Part shown: piece by piece, positions 19,454 through 31,965 of the stretch
How positions within the stretch are numbered: the stretch's first letter is position 1
How the letters are laid out: every line of letters starts with the position of its first letter
Assembly: GCA_963662175.1 (NCBI GenBank)
Contig: OY759215.1
Location: forward strand, 12,451,079-12,515,078
DNA length: 64,000 nucleotides
Direction: 5' to 3'
DNA from: Aradus depressus
Taxonomy: Eukaryota; Arthropoda; Insecta; Hemiptera; Aradidae
Made by a program: the position numbers and the translations under genes
The notes under the pieces: generated by a model
What the model was told of the DNA's origin: nothing
Database searches by the model: none
What the model saw: only the letters and a program-made list of their open reading frames with translations

Positions 19454-19577
19454 ATTTTTTTTTTTTTTTATTCTGAGAAGGTGGGCCACCAGCGACCAGT
19501 TTAAGCACATTGTTTGTACAAATACTCTCGTTTTCTACATCGAGATGGGGTCAAAGTTTGACTATTATTCTTGATAA

Positions 19578-20496
19578 GGCGGGTATTACACTATAAAAGT
19601 TCTTTGACAAAGATCTTTTATAAAAGTTGGATCAACTTTTTTTTAAATTTCTTTTATAAAATATTTTTTATGACTACAAAATTTAATATTACACTATGTA
19701 AAATATCTTATAAATCTTAGTTTTTTGTTTCAAGACAGTGCTAGTAAGTTGTGTGCAAGTGACTGTTGTGTCGCAAAAATGGATGACGTTTTGATACCAA
19801 TTGCCGCAGGTTTTGCGGCTGCTGCAAAAGCTGTGGCGGAAAAAAAATAAACATAAGAATGTAAAGAAACGTTTGGGTTGCGCGGCGCGAGTTTATAGCA
19901 TCCATCAGAATTTACTGAAAGAACTGTCCATGGAAGATACAAAAAGTTACTTAAACTATTTGAGGATGAATAAAAAAACCTTGGATTACTTGCTTCTGAA
20001 GGTGGGACCAATAATATCTAGGGAAATGACACATTTGCGTAACCCAATACCCCCTGAAGAACGACTTACGGTTACTCTGCGATTTCTTGCCACAGGTGAG
20101 GGCTACTCAAGCCTTCAATACAGTAGTCGAATACCTCAGTGTACAATTTCAACCATTATACCTGAAACATGTAACTCTATATATGAGAGTCTGAAGGACG
20201 AATTTTTAAAAGTTTTTTTTTTAATTTTTAAATAATTTAAATTTTATTAAATTTTTTAAAAATGTTTAAAATATTTATTGTAAAGATGCGCGGCACGCGT
20301 ACAACGTGAAGAAGGGAAACAGCAGGAGTGGGAGAGACAACATTATCAAATATTGGATGAGAATGCAAACTATGATAAAAGAACTTTTATAAAAGACAAC
20401 TCTTATAAAACACGAGCTATTATACTATCACATTTATCGTAAAAGTTCTTTTATGAAAGATCTTCGTCAAAGAACTTTTATAGTGTAATACCCGCC
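19578..20496 (+). mobile_element. Internally deleted PIF/Harbinger transposon
   Basis: Terminal inverted repeats of about 50 bp start GGCGGGTATTACACTATAAA and end, inverted, with the same sequence. The element is flanked by TAA on both sides (19575-19577, 20497-20499), the 3-bp target duplication expected for this superfamily. The interior holds only the N-terminal part of the nuclease gene; most of the DDE domain is deleted. Confidence 0.92.
19779..20235 (+). pseudogene. HARBI1-like nuclease fragment, frameshifted
   Basis: A start at 19779 reads MDDVLIPIAAGFAAAAKAVA and hits a stop after an A-run at 19840-19848. In the next frame the protein continues (from about 19849) as KRLGCAARVYSIHQNLLKEL, SYLNYLRMNKKTLDYLL, ERLTVTLRFLATGEGYSSLQ and TCNSIYESLKDEFLK. 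This is the N-terminal region of Harbinger-type nucleases. The A-run frameshift and the missing DDE residues make it inactive. A short piece at 20287-20390 may derive from the other end of the transposase locus; I cannot assign it. Confidence 0.85.
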
Positions 20497-20599
20497 TAAG
20501 TAAATGAATTATATTAACAATGGCCTTTAACTTTGGGAAGGAAACCTTCCTTCTGGTTGAGCCAGAATCTAGGAGCTGATTTGTGCAACGTGAAGATTA

Positions 20600-20735
20600 G
20601 ACAAGACTGGTAGAGGTACCTGAATCTAACGGGTTTAGAGTGTGCTGGGTCCAGGCGACAGGCTGTCTGGGAGTGTACATCTGGGCAGGATTATAGTCGG
20701 TACTCTTTGCCAATCCTCCTAGACAGACAGGCTCC
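20600..20735 (+). repeat. Dispersed repeat, inverse copy at 38547-38676
   Basis: Shares GATTATAGTCGGTACTCTTT, GCCAATCCTCCTAGACAGAC and CCAGGCGACAGGCTGTCTGG with 38547-38676 on the opposite strand. Moderately GC-rich, no frame recognised. Confidence 0.8.
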
Positions 20736-20940
20736 TCTCCTGGCTAGACAAACAGCCTCCAAATATGCAAAGTGTACCCCTCCTGAGAGTTTCATGGACC
20801 CAATAAAGCTATTATAGGTTATTGCTTCAAAAGACCTTCAGGTCGGAGAAGGCATGTCTTATGTTGCTGAAAAGAAAAGCGCAAGAATGTTGGATAATAA
20901 TAAACCTGTTCAGGAATCGAAGAAGAAGAAGAAAAAAGAT

Positions 20941-21215
20941 CGTCGGCGAATCGCCAGCAATGTACTTCCCCAGCGCGAATCAACTGTTTTCACTCTCCCT
21001 CTCATTACTTCGAGATTTGGTTGAAAATCAATAAACGTCTTACTCTGGGACAATTATTAGGATGTTTTGGGTATATTGCCCTTTTTCTGGCCCCTCCTCC
21101 CTTGAGACGATTCGGTTGGTATGTGCCGTCCTTAGAGATTATTGGTGTTATTTATAAAATTTCATGTTCATACATTCACTACTTCGGCAGTTCTTGGGGT
21201 CTTTGTGTTAAAGAT
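20941..21215 (-). repeat. Family A tail-side fragment
   Basis: GTCGGCGAATCGCCAGCAAT, TACTTCCCCAGCGCGAATCA and one to two internal units to TTCGGCAGTTCTTGGG. Confidence 0.75.
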
Positions 21216-21221
21216 TTTTGA

Positions 21222-22060
21222 TCTAACAGAAGAATCATTCCGACAATTTGTGGCGCTCGCAAAATAATATCAAATTTGTTAAACTAAAATTAAGAATCAA
21301 TTATTAGATTATCAATTATATGAGCCAAGTGTATTTACGAGCACATAATAATTCCGTAACTCACGAATCTTTTATATATTTGTATTGTACTTACATACAC
21401 ATGTACATTTATTTATAATGAAGGGAACGCTAATACAATATTTTATTACTTCACTAATATCCTATAAATAAATTATAATAAATACATAGTTGAAAATCAA
21501 ACATTTATAAAAAATGTTTCCTAGAATAGAAAAACAAAGGTACCGTCCCGTCCGTGGCACAACAATATCGTCTTATCGGGAAATGAACACAACTAGTAAA
21601 GTCAAAGTTTAATTTTTTCCCACAGCAACCCTCTCCTTCTATTTATTTTTCCTTTACACCTGGCCTTAGAGAAGGCACTTCATTATGTTGAAGGACAACC
21701 ATCCTCCACTTTTTCCGACGTCTTAACACTAAACAAGTGGTGGGACTAAGCAGCACGGAACAGTGTTGTGTTAGCGAAACAAAAGAAAATTACCAACTTT
21801 TTTTACAAATAATATTTTTAGAATTTTAGTTTTTATTTTAAGTATGTATGTAATTAAACTCAGATTTCAAAATATCTTTTTAATGCTTGGATAAGTATAC
21901 ATATGTACTACAAACATGTAATAAATCAATGTTCAATATGTACATATTTGTCAATTTAATAAATGTTATCAACAAAATACATAATATGTATGTATAAAAC
22001 ATATTATGTATATATCATAACTGAATATATATATTTTGGCCAAAATCAGACTAAAAAGTC
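21222..22060. other. AT-rich spacer, nothing recognised
   Basis: No conserved frame and no repeat partner noticed in the window. Contains short ATGTATGTA-type runs near 21900-22040. Confidence 0.4.
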
Positions 22061-22061
22061 T

Positions 22062-22262
22062 TCGGTAAATAGTACATCCCCAGCACGAATTAATCAATTA
22101 TGTTTTCGACCTGCCCCTTTTGAATGCTCATATTAAATTTTGTGTTCATGCATTCATTACATGGTCAATTATTAGAGTTTTTGTATTGAACCTCCTCCTA
22201 TTCCCCACCTTTCCTTCGTTCGATTTGGCTGAAAATAAATAGGTGTCGTCCTTGAGGTTATG
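22062..22262 (-). repeat. Family A tail-side fragment
   Basis: TCTTCGGTAAATAGTACATC, CCCAGCACGAATTAATCA, ending in AAAATAAATAGGTGTCGTCC. Confidence 0.75.
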
Positions 22263-22767
22263 ATTAGGACATGGAGCCCGAATCTACATTGAAACAAAGC
22301 AGACAGCTGACGCCAACTCATTACTTTCATATACTCAGTAATGCCAGTAAGATATCAATGTTTTTTATATAGTATATATTATTATGGATGTGTTATTATT
22401 AGGTAATCATATTATTTATTGGAATGTTTTATATTTAGTAGGTATGTGAATGAGCTCCCCTCCTTTGATCTACTAGTCAGTGTTCGGTTAGATACCACAC
22501 TGACTAAATAAACGGGCGAAATCGAATTGCGCCAATGGGATACCTGTTATTTTAAGTTACCCTCATTTATGATATTTAAAACTATTGAACTGCGCCAAAC
22601 ATCCTTTCTAACTCATATTGAATTCCGCCAACTGTATTTTTTGTTTATATATGTATGTATATACGATATATATGGATAAAAAATATGTTTACGATATTCC
22701 GTTGAAAAATGTTTAAAAATAGTTAATAAATGTGGTTTCATTCAGTAAAATATTAACTTAACAGAAC

Positions 22768-23172
22768 ATAATATATTCACCACAGCATCACTTCTCCTAT
22801 TTATTTATTATTTGTTTTTAAAAAAATAGCAATTACAGCATCTCCTTCGGGAAGTGATGATCAGTATCTGTAATTCATCTGTTATTTATGTTAACATTCC
22901 TTCTTTCAATCAGAATCTTCCTTTTTTAGAATATATTTATTGAAAACTATTAAACCAGTTTTGACTCATTGGTTGAATATAGAGGTCGACTCAATAAATA
23001 TTTTCTATAAAATGAAGATTCTGATTGACAGAAGGAATTTTAATATAAAGAATTAAAAAATTATAGATACTGACGGGACTGCTTCACGAAACGTTTGTAA
23101 TTGCTATTTTTTTTAAAGCAAAAAAATAATTGATAAAATAAGTTATGCTGTGATAAATATATTATATATGAA
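22768..23172. mobile_element. Palindromic foldback element, ~405 bp
   Basis: The arms 22768-22960 and 22980-23172 are diverged reverse complements (shared AATATATT..CACAGCATAACTT, AAAAATAGCAATTAC, CCTTCTTTCAATCAGAATCT). The right arm has ATACTGACGGGACTGC and CACGAAACGTTTGTAATTGC, resembling the GAAACGTT signature of family B. Non-coding. Confidence 0.75.
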
Positions 23173-23968
23173 TTCATTCCTCACCCAAAACAATTTTAAT
23201 AAATAATATAGTATTAAGAGAATATCTTTCTGTTTTTTTGGTCGCGTTATGGATGGCATTGTGCTTGGGCGCATCTGGCTTATAAAAAATGTCTGTCATA
23301 TGAAAGCCAACTTTCGATTATGTTAAATGATTTGTGAATAATTTCAAATAATCCCAAAACTACCGATAATACCTCTAAATCAAAGCAATGTGAGTCTTGC
23401 AATTGTTGAAGCCTCTCGTGGTGCATCCTGAAACCTTGACATAGCCAATAAGACCGGCCTACACAAACATTGTCTCTGATTATTTTCACTACATTACCCA
23501 CAGCCTGTACTTCATTCTTGTCTCATTTGGTCGAGGCACGACCACTATTTACCCACCTAATTCTCACCTTCTCTAATATATTCATAAATAAATAGTTAAA
23601 ATTCCTTCAGAGTGAATATTTCTTATTTTTATTATTTTGTTCTTGGCTTAACCATATTGGTATGTATTGTATTTATGAATACCAATATTGAAAACTGAAA
23701 ATCTTGAAGGAAATCAGGTTTGTTCAACAAATTAACTAGATATTCTTTTCAATGGGTAGATTGATATAATTTTAAGAAATTGATTAAATATAAAATGGGT
23801 TATTCGAGGACGAAAATAGGGTGGAGTGGCTGATACATCTTAATAAAAAAAAAAACGGTTAGTCCTATCTTAAAATTGTTTCTCAGCAAAATGTTCCTTA
23901 CTAAATTTCCCTTTGGGTAGAGTGATCTATAAGTGTGGTTGGTATAAGAAAGTCCTGTAATGGCCCCT

Positions 23969-24013
<45 letters not shown>

Positions 24014-24769
24014 TTTTATTATATTTCATTTTGTGAAAGGTACTTGAATGCCGGACCACATAAATTGCCTTCTTTCTCTAATGGGTTTATTTTAAATACA
24101 CACCGGCTTAGTTGAAAAGCAAAAATCAATATCGATATTATTGGTATATCGCGTATCGATATGCATTTTATCTCGTCTTCTTGGACTCATAATAGTTTTG
24201 TAATCCCACTAAAATATAAAAGTTTCAAATAAGGAATGTGGATGTGAGTCAGGTATGTAGCTTGGCGGTGTGACTGTGAGGACCTGGCCATCTCTAGGTT
24301 GTTATTAAAGTTGTAAGGTGGACTCTTGAAGATGGTCATTTGATGTCTCCCTCCTTGTCTAAGTGGTCCTCAAATTATAGGTGGCCCTCCCCATCTTACT
24401 TGGACCATCATTCACACAACCCCCCTACTACCATTCAGCTCACACAGTCTTAAACCTGCTCTTTCCTTTCTCCTGTTTCGTTTTTTTTACTTTCCTGTAA
24501 CTTTAGTATAAAAAAAAGTATTTTAATTTAAAAAAAAATCCTATGATATGTTACATTTTAAGGCTCCCTGAACACGTTTTGATAGATTTTCGCAATGATG
24601 TCTGTAGTGCTTTATGAACACTCCTCTATCTGAGAAATGAATGAAAATGTCATAAGTGCTAACTTATGATTTATTTAAATTGAGACAACTTTACTTTCAG
24701 GCGTAGGTTTATTCTATTAAGATCTCTTCAAATAAAAATTGTAGAGAAAACTGAAAGACACATATTATA
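23173..24769. other. Spacer without recognised genes
   Basis: Contains an AT microsatellite at 23970-24011 and short simple repeats. Two short open frames look like chance. No repeat family was identified. Confidence 0.4.
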
Positions 24770-25124
24770 GGTTAAGTTAGGTTTTATGACTCATGCCCGG
24801 GCTTTAACAACGAGGTCATATCACCTACTACCAGAGCGCTCTTTCGTCACTCTGGGGACATGAGCCCGACTCTACTAAGGGAGTCCTAAATTTTGCCTAC
24901 CCTAAATTTTTATTCATCTAGGGCCCTGGTCTTTAACGAGTACCTAACATCGTACAGGCTCGGGACCATCGCTTAACGTCTCATCCGAAGGACGGCGTGC
25001 TTAAGTTTATTCTACCTCCCAAATAAAATAAACTAAGGGCATCAGTCGGGTTTCGAACCAATCTTTCGAAACGATCTTGAGCTCAGAAGACAAGCACGCA
25101 TACCACTGAGCTACCGGCGCCCTC
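24770..25124 (-). mobile_element. tRNA-derived SINE, full length
   Basis: Read on the - strand: head GAGGGCGCCGGTAGCTCAGT, B-box-like region around 25042-25056, CCGAAGGACGGCGTGC complement, and the 3' end TCATAAAACCTAACTTAACC, again with CCTAA-like tail units. No convincing target duplication seen. Confidence 0.9.
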
Positions 25125-25515
25125 ATGCACTTTATAAAACAACCAATTATTTGCCAAAATGAAAGATGACACTGCATTACAATTTTCTGTTTACGCACAT
25201 TAATAGCTGTTCAATAGAACTTTTTATAAACATAAATGAAAAATGTAATTCTTATATACTCTACGTTGTGACAATCTCAAAGTGCACAATATTTTGTTAA
25301 TTCAAAACGACTAAACCCCGTATTTGAAAATGTCCCAACACCAGCAACTTTTTTTTCCATTTATTTGCAATATATATACAGACACAAAATAATCAAATTT
25401 GGTAACTATTTACATGTACAAGTGTCTATGTAACATGATGCGAGAAGTCAGCCATCGCTGCCACACCTTAGAAAATAGTTAAATGTGTGTAAATTTCACT
25501 AAAAAAATCTTGAGT

Positions 25516-26019
25516 TTACCTCCTATTTAGACGGCATGGAGGATTGTCAGGACGGGATTGAGAGCATAAGACTTGTACAAACGGGTTAGGATTTAATGAA
25601 AATTTATTGTGGAAGGTTAAGAATCGGGATTCGATTAGTTCCTGGACGGTTGGGATGTTTAAATCTTCATGAACTAATTTATTAGTGACAAAGAAAGGAG
25701 CATTTACAATTAGAAATATTAGATTGTTTGGCTGATTCTCGCCAATTCGAGGCCGAAATGGGCGTATTATAGCCTTGAAATAGTCTTTGTTGGCAGTCGA
25801 AAGTTTTGATTTTAGTTCAAGTAGTCTACGTACTAGTCCGTAACATCGTTTAAGTCGTATGTGTGTGGGTTCCACGTCAGTCGGCTGTATAAGTAGAACC
25901 CGAGACAACCTATCTGGTTGTAGGAAGGAATTAGAACATTGTTGACGGTGTATTAGCAACATTTTCAATCGTTTTTGTCTGTATTTGCCTACAGAATGAA
26001 TTCGATGATACAGACTCAA
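25516..26019 (-). pseudogene. Jockey-type reverse transcriptase C-terminal remnant
   Basis: A 167-codon open stretch containing RRLLELKSKLSTANKDYF, KAIIRPFRPRIG, then NAPFFVTNKLVHEDLNIPTV and FHNKFSLNPNPFVQVL with CSQSRPDNPPCRLNRR. The second half is the typical end of Jockey-clade reverse transcriptase (NAPWFVRN..DLNIPTV type); the middle lost a segment. It is part of a dead 5'-truncated copy; a diverged relative lies at 57700-58130. Confidence 0.8.
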
Positions 26020-26475
26020 TCAGAAGATCCTTGAAGAATGAAATGATAGAAATGTAGAACAGATTGACCTTAATTGTACCCTCAGTTAAATCTCTTGCCT
26101 TTGGCCCAGAAACCGAAATGAACGGAAAAGACAGATTTTTGTATTATTTTGGTGAATCTTTCGTACTAATGACAAAAAAAATTGTGCAAGAGCATCTCGT
26201 ATTAAAGCCAAGGCCAGAAGAGTAGGTAAATGTACCTATTTATTTAAATTTTTTCTAATGATCATTATTGTCTATATTTGAAGCAATGATCATTAGATAA
26301 AATATAATTATTTTCCCTCTCAACAGTACTAGTCATGATTATGATACCAGGGAGGATTTATGTATATATATATATTGATGTACACAATTATGTGACGTAT
26401 CCAATTACCATGTTAATTTAATGGCACTTAATATTATTATTATTATTACATTTAGCCGAAGAGTATATGAGATAA

Positions 26476-27158
26476 TGATTAATAGAGTCGACAGTATCTT
26501 TTCAATGTAGAAGAAATTCGAGGTTCGGTTATTTAAATGAAAATTCAATAGTTGGCCAACGTTTTACTACAACTATTTATTTCCTTCTTCAGGGCCAACA
26601 GAATACAACAAACAAATTAGTCATTATGGACACTTAATAATAATGTTAAAAAAAGATGGAAAGAGAGAAAAATAATAATACATAATAAAAATAAATACAA
26701 ATTTTGAAAGTACATAGTAATAAAATAACCTACATATAACAATATATCTAAATAAATAATAAATAAAAATTAATTTATAATGACTTGAGTGGATGTGGGT
26801 GGTGAAGGTGTTGTGAGTTTGTGTCCAGTATAGTGCAATGGTATCGTGACCCATCGACCGTTCCCGTTTAGATATATATAATATATTATATTGTTATATG
26901 CAGGTTATTTTATTACTAGTTTCAAAATATATATATATATATTTATTATTTATTTATTCATTTTTCATTTATTTATAAAAATTGTTTCCATCTCTTTTTA
27001 ACATTATGATTAAGTATCTATTTATATCATTGTCCATAATGACTAATTTGTTTGTTGTATTCCGTAGGCCTTGAAGAAGGAAATAAATAGTTTCCGAAAC
27101 GATGGCCAAATTTTGAATTTTCGTTTACATGACAGAACCTCGAATTCCTTCTATATAG
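26476..27158. mobile_element. Family B foldback element, full length
   Basis: Left end TGATTAATAGAGTCGACAGT; right arm inverted to CCTCGAATTCCTTCTA. Arms of about 160-180 bp around an AT-rich centre. The right-arm core GGCCTTGAAGAAGG, TTTCCGAAACGATGGCC shows a mutated core (CTTGAAGA) and mutated palindrome (ACGA). Confidence 0.85.
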
Positions 27159-27361
27159 TATTTGAGATGCTTATATACAACTAGAATATAGAATCTTGTA
27201 CCTGTCGCTAGAGTGGCTAGTATATTAGGATATTGATATCATTGCAAATTAATAATGTATGTAGTATTTCTGAACCATTGTCAGTCAAATGTGATTTAGA
27301 TCCTAGAATCGATTTTCCGATATTCCGATTCGATTTTCATCACCTGGAGTCATTTAAAAAA

Positions 27362-27865
27362 CGTCATCGGTAAAACGCCGGCAATGTAGTTCCCCAGAAC
27401 GACTTCTACTAAATGTTGTGTTGATAAATTCCTTACTAGTTATTAGAATTTTTGAATTTTCCTTTCCCTTCGGTTGATATTGATGAACTTTTACGTCCTC
27501 ATTGGGTTTTGACTTCATATATGAAATTTCATGTCGATACATTCATTACGTCGGCAGATATTGGAAGCTTTGAGTTGACCCCCCTCTGATCCTATTCTTT
27601 CTTTCTGCCGATTCCCCGGAAAATTAATAAGTGTCGTCCTTGTGGAGATTTGAATTCACATATGAAAGCGTGTGTTATTCATTATTAGAGTCCGGAGCCT
27701 CACCCCTAATCTCCCCTTCTCTTTGGCCGACTTGCCTGAAAATCAGTTCCATCAATTTTCATATTCGCAATCTGGGGTCGGAAAATTCCGTTGAAGACTA
27801 CGCATCGAATTTTTGACCGATTATATAACTTCCCCTATACTTGGTATAGGTAGGGAAGTAAAAAT
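27362..27865 (-). repeat. Family A copy, nearly full length
   Basis: Tail at 27365 (ATCGGTAAAACGCCGGCAAT), three internal units, head hairpin CTTCCCCTATACTTGGTATA, then GGTAGGGAAG at 27825-27860. Confidence 0.85.
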
Positions 27866-28402
27866 AACCTAGGAATTATTATTTGTCTCTCGAGGATCTG
27901 AACATAAGTATAAGTTTCTAGACGAAAAAAAAAAGTGGTAATAAATTAGAGAAGTAGCTCAGATGGAATGGAATATAAAAAATATGGAGTGCACAAAATA
28001 GGAGGAGTTAGGATGGTTAACAGCTGTTATTACGGCAGACCTATATTTAATTACGGCACTCTGCCGGTTGCCTCTTTCTTCTGCCTACCATTGCCTAGTT
28101 CTATCTCAAAGTGACCTTTTTTTGCCCTTTACGACAGAGGTGAGAGACATTCCACGTACTCAACGATGCCCGTTCAGAATTCCAAATTATAAAAATTAGA
28201 AATTTTCTCCTTATTACCTTGATAATAATACAGATAATAATATTAATCAATTGAACATAATTGAAGGTAACAAAAGGTTTGTGCGATTATTTTTGGCAGA
28301 CGTTTTTTTCCATATTTTCCCACAAAAAATATATATATGTTCCCACCATCAAAAACTCTTCCATACATATACTAGGACTGGTCATCGAATTTACAATGGA
28401 TA

Positions 28403-28843
28403 AAATGGAGCTGTGATACGGTGCCGAACGACTCAGATCGACCCATACCCGTTCGACCTGTCTCTTGGACTCCCTCATCTCTACCGGTTCCTACCGCACA
28501 CCATGACATTGCAAATGGAGCTATGATACGGTGTCGAACGACTCAGATCGACCCATACCCGTTCGACCTGTCACTTGGGCCCCCTCATCTCTGCCGGTTC
28601 CCACCGCACATCATGACATTGCAAATGGAGCTATGATACGGTGTCGAACGACTCAGATCGACCCATACCCGTTCGACCTGTCTCTTGGGCCCCCTCATCT
28701 CTGCCGGTTCCCACCGCACATCATGACATTGCAAATGGAGCTATGATACGGTGTCGAACGACTCAGATCGACCCATACCCATTCGACCTGTCTCTTGGGC
28801 CCCCTCATCTCTGCCGGTTCCCACCGCACACCATGACATTGCA
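28403..28843 (+). repeat. Minisatellite, 110-bp unit x 4
   Basis: Units with GATACGGTGTCGAACGACTC, CCATACCCGTTCGACCTGTC and CACCGCACATCATGACATTG repeat with a period of 110. GC-rich relative to the neighbourhood. Units 2-4 are almost identical. A period of 110 does not preserve frame; the overlapping short frames are repeat by-products. Confidence 0.95.
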
Positions 28844-28860
28844 CTCCCTCTACCCAGTCA

Positions 28861-29250
28861 ATTGATTACTTCTCTGCTGATTTAATTGTATTATATTTTA
28901 GTTTTTTAATTAAAATTATATTTATTATACATGGATTGCACTCGTCAGAACCAATTTTATCTTTATGTCTTGTGAGAAGAAAACAAATGAAGAAAAAAAT
29001 TAATAAAAAATATGCACTAGCATAAAAAATAAAATTAATTTAATGACCGTAATTAAAACGTTTATAATTATTATTATTTTTAAAACTTCATTTTTACTTT
29101 TAATGGCAAAACATACACTTTTTTTCCCATGTCTGTCTGTTCCCTAAATCCTTAACTCAAGAACCCGTTAACTGATTACTATGAAGCTTGCTATATAAGA
29201 TCGGAGTTTTATACGTCGAAAGCAAAAAATAAAATGTTGCTAATAAACTG
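28861..29250. other. AT-rich spacer
   Basis: No gene or repeat family recognised. Confidence 0.4.
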
Positions 29251-29324
29251 AAAATTCAGACTTTCTGTTGAGAACAAACTGACTTTATACAAGACGATAA
29301 TAAGGCGATTTATACAAGACGATA

Positions 29325-29582
29325 ACCTATACGACATATGGACTTGAACTATGGGGTTGTGCTAAGCCATCTAACATCAAGCGTATAGTCCTTTCAATTC
29401 AAAGTTCTAAGAACCATTGTTGATGCATCCTTCTGTGTTTCTAATCTCATCCCCCACAAATTTCTTTCTCAATTTCACCTCATCAAGTCCCGTTTCCTAA
29501 ACTTCAATTCTAAACTTTCCTATCATGAAAATCCTTATGCCCAGTCTCTGTCGGGAGATCTCGAGCTAAATTTAAGTTTTAT
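29325..29582 (+). pseudogene. Jockey-type reverse transcriptase remnant
   Basis: Frame-broken translation gives GLELWGCAKPSNIKRI, then KVLRTIVDASFCVSNL, LIKSRFLNFNSKLSYHENPY and AQSLSGDLE. The order matches the Jockey motif series YGxELWG..LRxIVDAPxxVSN..HxNPx. At least one frameshift near 29395-29405. Confidence 0.8.
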
Positions 29583-29609
29583 ATATTTTTAGGGTGGCTT
29601 AATCTCCAA

Positions 29610-29903
29610 CTCTAATAATTGTCGATGTAATGAATGTATTAACACGAAATTTCATATGTAATTAAAAACTTCATAAGAACAAACCCTACCTTATTTTCAG
29701 CCAAAGAGAAGAGAAAACTGTTAACCGCCAGTGTAATAAAAAAGTACCGGTTCGAAATTTAGAATAACGTTTCAGAAGTCCCGGTACAAGTCAACTATTG
29801 ATTTTTTTGCCAAAACGGTCGATTGGTTTTAGAGAATGAGCGAAAACTTAATTGATTAATTCGACCTGCGGAAGTACATTGCAGGTGATTCACCAACAAC
29901 TTT
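29610..29903 (+). repeat. Family A tail-side copy
   Basis: Internal unit from TGTCGATGTAATGAATGTAT, then GGTCGATTGG, tail GCGGAAGTACATTGCAGGTG and ATTCACCAACA. Confidence 0.75.
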
Positions 29904-30754
29904 TGTGTGTGGGAGTTAGAGACTGCCCACACTCACAGACAGACACACAACTTCGACCTACAAAATCCCAGTATATAAGTAATATTATTACTTGCTTCGT
30001 ATCCTTTTTTTTTTTATCTACTGAACAGGTTTGAAGTTTTCACTCTTTTTCAAGGTAGGTGTGGAGATAGAAAGAGCTGTTTTTGCAGGAAAAGAAAACA
30101 AAAAAAAAAAGAAGGTAAGACAGAACATTTTTTGTGGGAGTGTGACTTCATCTTAGACCTTAGGATTTTTTCCCTGTGTTTCCTACTGCTTTAGTTCTGG
30201 ACATTAAAGCTTCTGATTCGGAAAACGAGCGTTGATAAACCATTTTGTTTGTGTAAGACTGGCGTAGCCAGGAAGATCATTTCCTTGATTTTCTTCAATG
30301 AGTGTCCGATCGGTGCCGATATAGTGGAAAGCTAATAAAATATATAAAAATCAAGAAATTGTTTAACTTATATAATGCATGTCAAATTTTTAACAATTCT
30401 CAGGACATCTGAGATTACCTAATAACATTTACAAATATTTGATATAACACAAATACACAATATATAATATTAATTTAGTGGCGTTAACAGAGTTGAGAAT
30501 TTAACGTGAGTTTGGTTGTCATACAATTTACACATTGTACATACTTCTGTTGTTCTGGAATTTGGCAATATAAAAGTTGATTGAACCCGTTATTTGTTTT
30601 TTATTAACACTTTAATGAGGTTCCTGTGCTTTTTCACCAAAAAGTCAGAAGATTTTTATGAAATTGTATCTGCAAGTCTTTTATTGCAACAAACCAAAAT
30701 TCAACTGTAAATAAAACTGTAATAATATATTTTTCGTATATGTACCGCCGAAGA

Positions 30755-30935
30755 AACGAGTACGGGGGTCATGGTCTCACCATGGTTTGCGGGTTCGAAT
30801 CCCGTCCGGGAGTAAGTTTTATTTCATAGATAGAACTCCCTCCCGGGGGCATGGATGTCGTAAAAATAACTAGATAACACATTGACATGGCTAATATGCA
30901 CCGTACATAAAGCCAAAAAAAAATAATAATAAAAA
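30755..30935 (+). repeat. tRNA-like sequence, possibly a second SINE type
   Basis: GCGGGTTCGAATCCCGT at 30787-30805 is a good T-arm/B-box, but no matching acceptor stem or D arm can be folded upstream, so it is unlikely to be a tRNA gene. It is followed by a body with CCTCCCGGGGGCATGGATGT and an A/TAA-rich tail at 30914-30940, as in a SINE. Confidence 0.45.
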
Positions 30936-31019
30936 AAATTAATATACCTATATATTTTTCAACAGCTATATTTTTCTACCTTTTTTTTTTTTTTTTTTTT
31001 TTTTTACAACCTGTATCTA

Positions 31020-31200
31020 GCAAATATATATATTTTGAAAAGAGCTCCCAACATTGGTATAAAAAGTACTAAAATGCTCATTTTATAAAAAATATTTTTT
31101 TTCGAAGGTCGCTCGGTTTGCGAGATACATGCCAAAAATGTCCTAAAACGCCGTTTTGAAATCTTGAAACATGAAATTCCGTTTAAAAAATCAACATAGA
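31020..31200 (+). repeat. Dispersed repeat family E
   Basis: GCTCGGTTTGCGAGATACAT, GCCAAAAATGTCCTAAAACG; shared with 36780-37130 and 38830-38960. Not coding. Confidence 0.6.
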
Positions 31201-31242
31201 TTTATTGAACAATTACTGAGCTCAATATCACAGGATTTTGAA

Positions 31243-31362
31243 ACGTCCTTCGGATGGAACATGAAGCGATGATCTTGTTGACTAGTAGACAACGTTTAGG
31301 ACTCCCACTGGGGGCTAACGTCCACCAGAGCGACGAAAGAGCACTCTTACATGAGTCACAAC
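31243..31362 (+). repeat. SINE fragment
   Basis: CGTCCTTCGGATGGAACATG, GACTCCCACTGGGGGCTAAC, GAGCGACGAAAGAGCACTCT, ending CATGAGTCACAAC. Confidence 0.75.
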
Positions 31363-31965
31363 AACTACATAACTATAAATTCAGTACTATGTACAGTCGG
31401 AGAAGTAAGATGTTTATTCTTCTTGTTGTTCATATCAGTATCAGTGTGTTTCTGTAGATTTGACCTGCCCAAAGATTGGTGCCGTTGGCTGTTTCCTCAG
31501 GTTATTGCCTATGTCCATGAATGTTAATGTGCTCAAGCTGTAAAGGTAGCAACGTGAAGTACCGGTCACATCTAAGTGGGTACCGTCTGTTATTGTCTGT
31601 CTAGGCTTGAGAGGGCTCCATGCTGTCTGCCCCTCCACTCAACCCCCCCAACAACTCCATATTAAACAACTCAGTCGCCTTCAAACCCAAGGTTTATTGC
31701 CTATAAACAACCTTTTTCCCGTCCGCTACCAACTTCCCTTCTCCTTCTCTCTTTCTCTCTCTTTCACGAATAAATTATTAAATAAAAAAAAAAAGAAAAT
31801 AAATTAAATTTTTATATCTAAAATGTATTCCCTAGAATTCACACATGGTCAGTATGAATCAGGTTTTAATATGTTACCTCTGGGTATGTCAAATAACTTG
31901 AAAATAATCATGATAAGGCAAGCTCAATTTTTTTCAAGCACAATTTACATATTAATTTAATTATT
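31363..31965. other. Spacer without recognised elements
   Basis: Short open frames only. TTTCTCTCTCT run near 31745. No assignment. Confidence 0.4.

Noticed and set aside
28421..28865. Three overlapping repetitive frames in the 110-bp array
   Set aside because: The period is not a multiple of 3, frames shift from unit to unit and no start or splice context exists.
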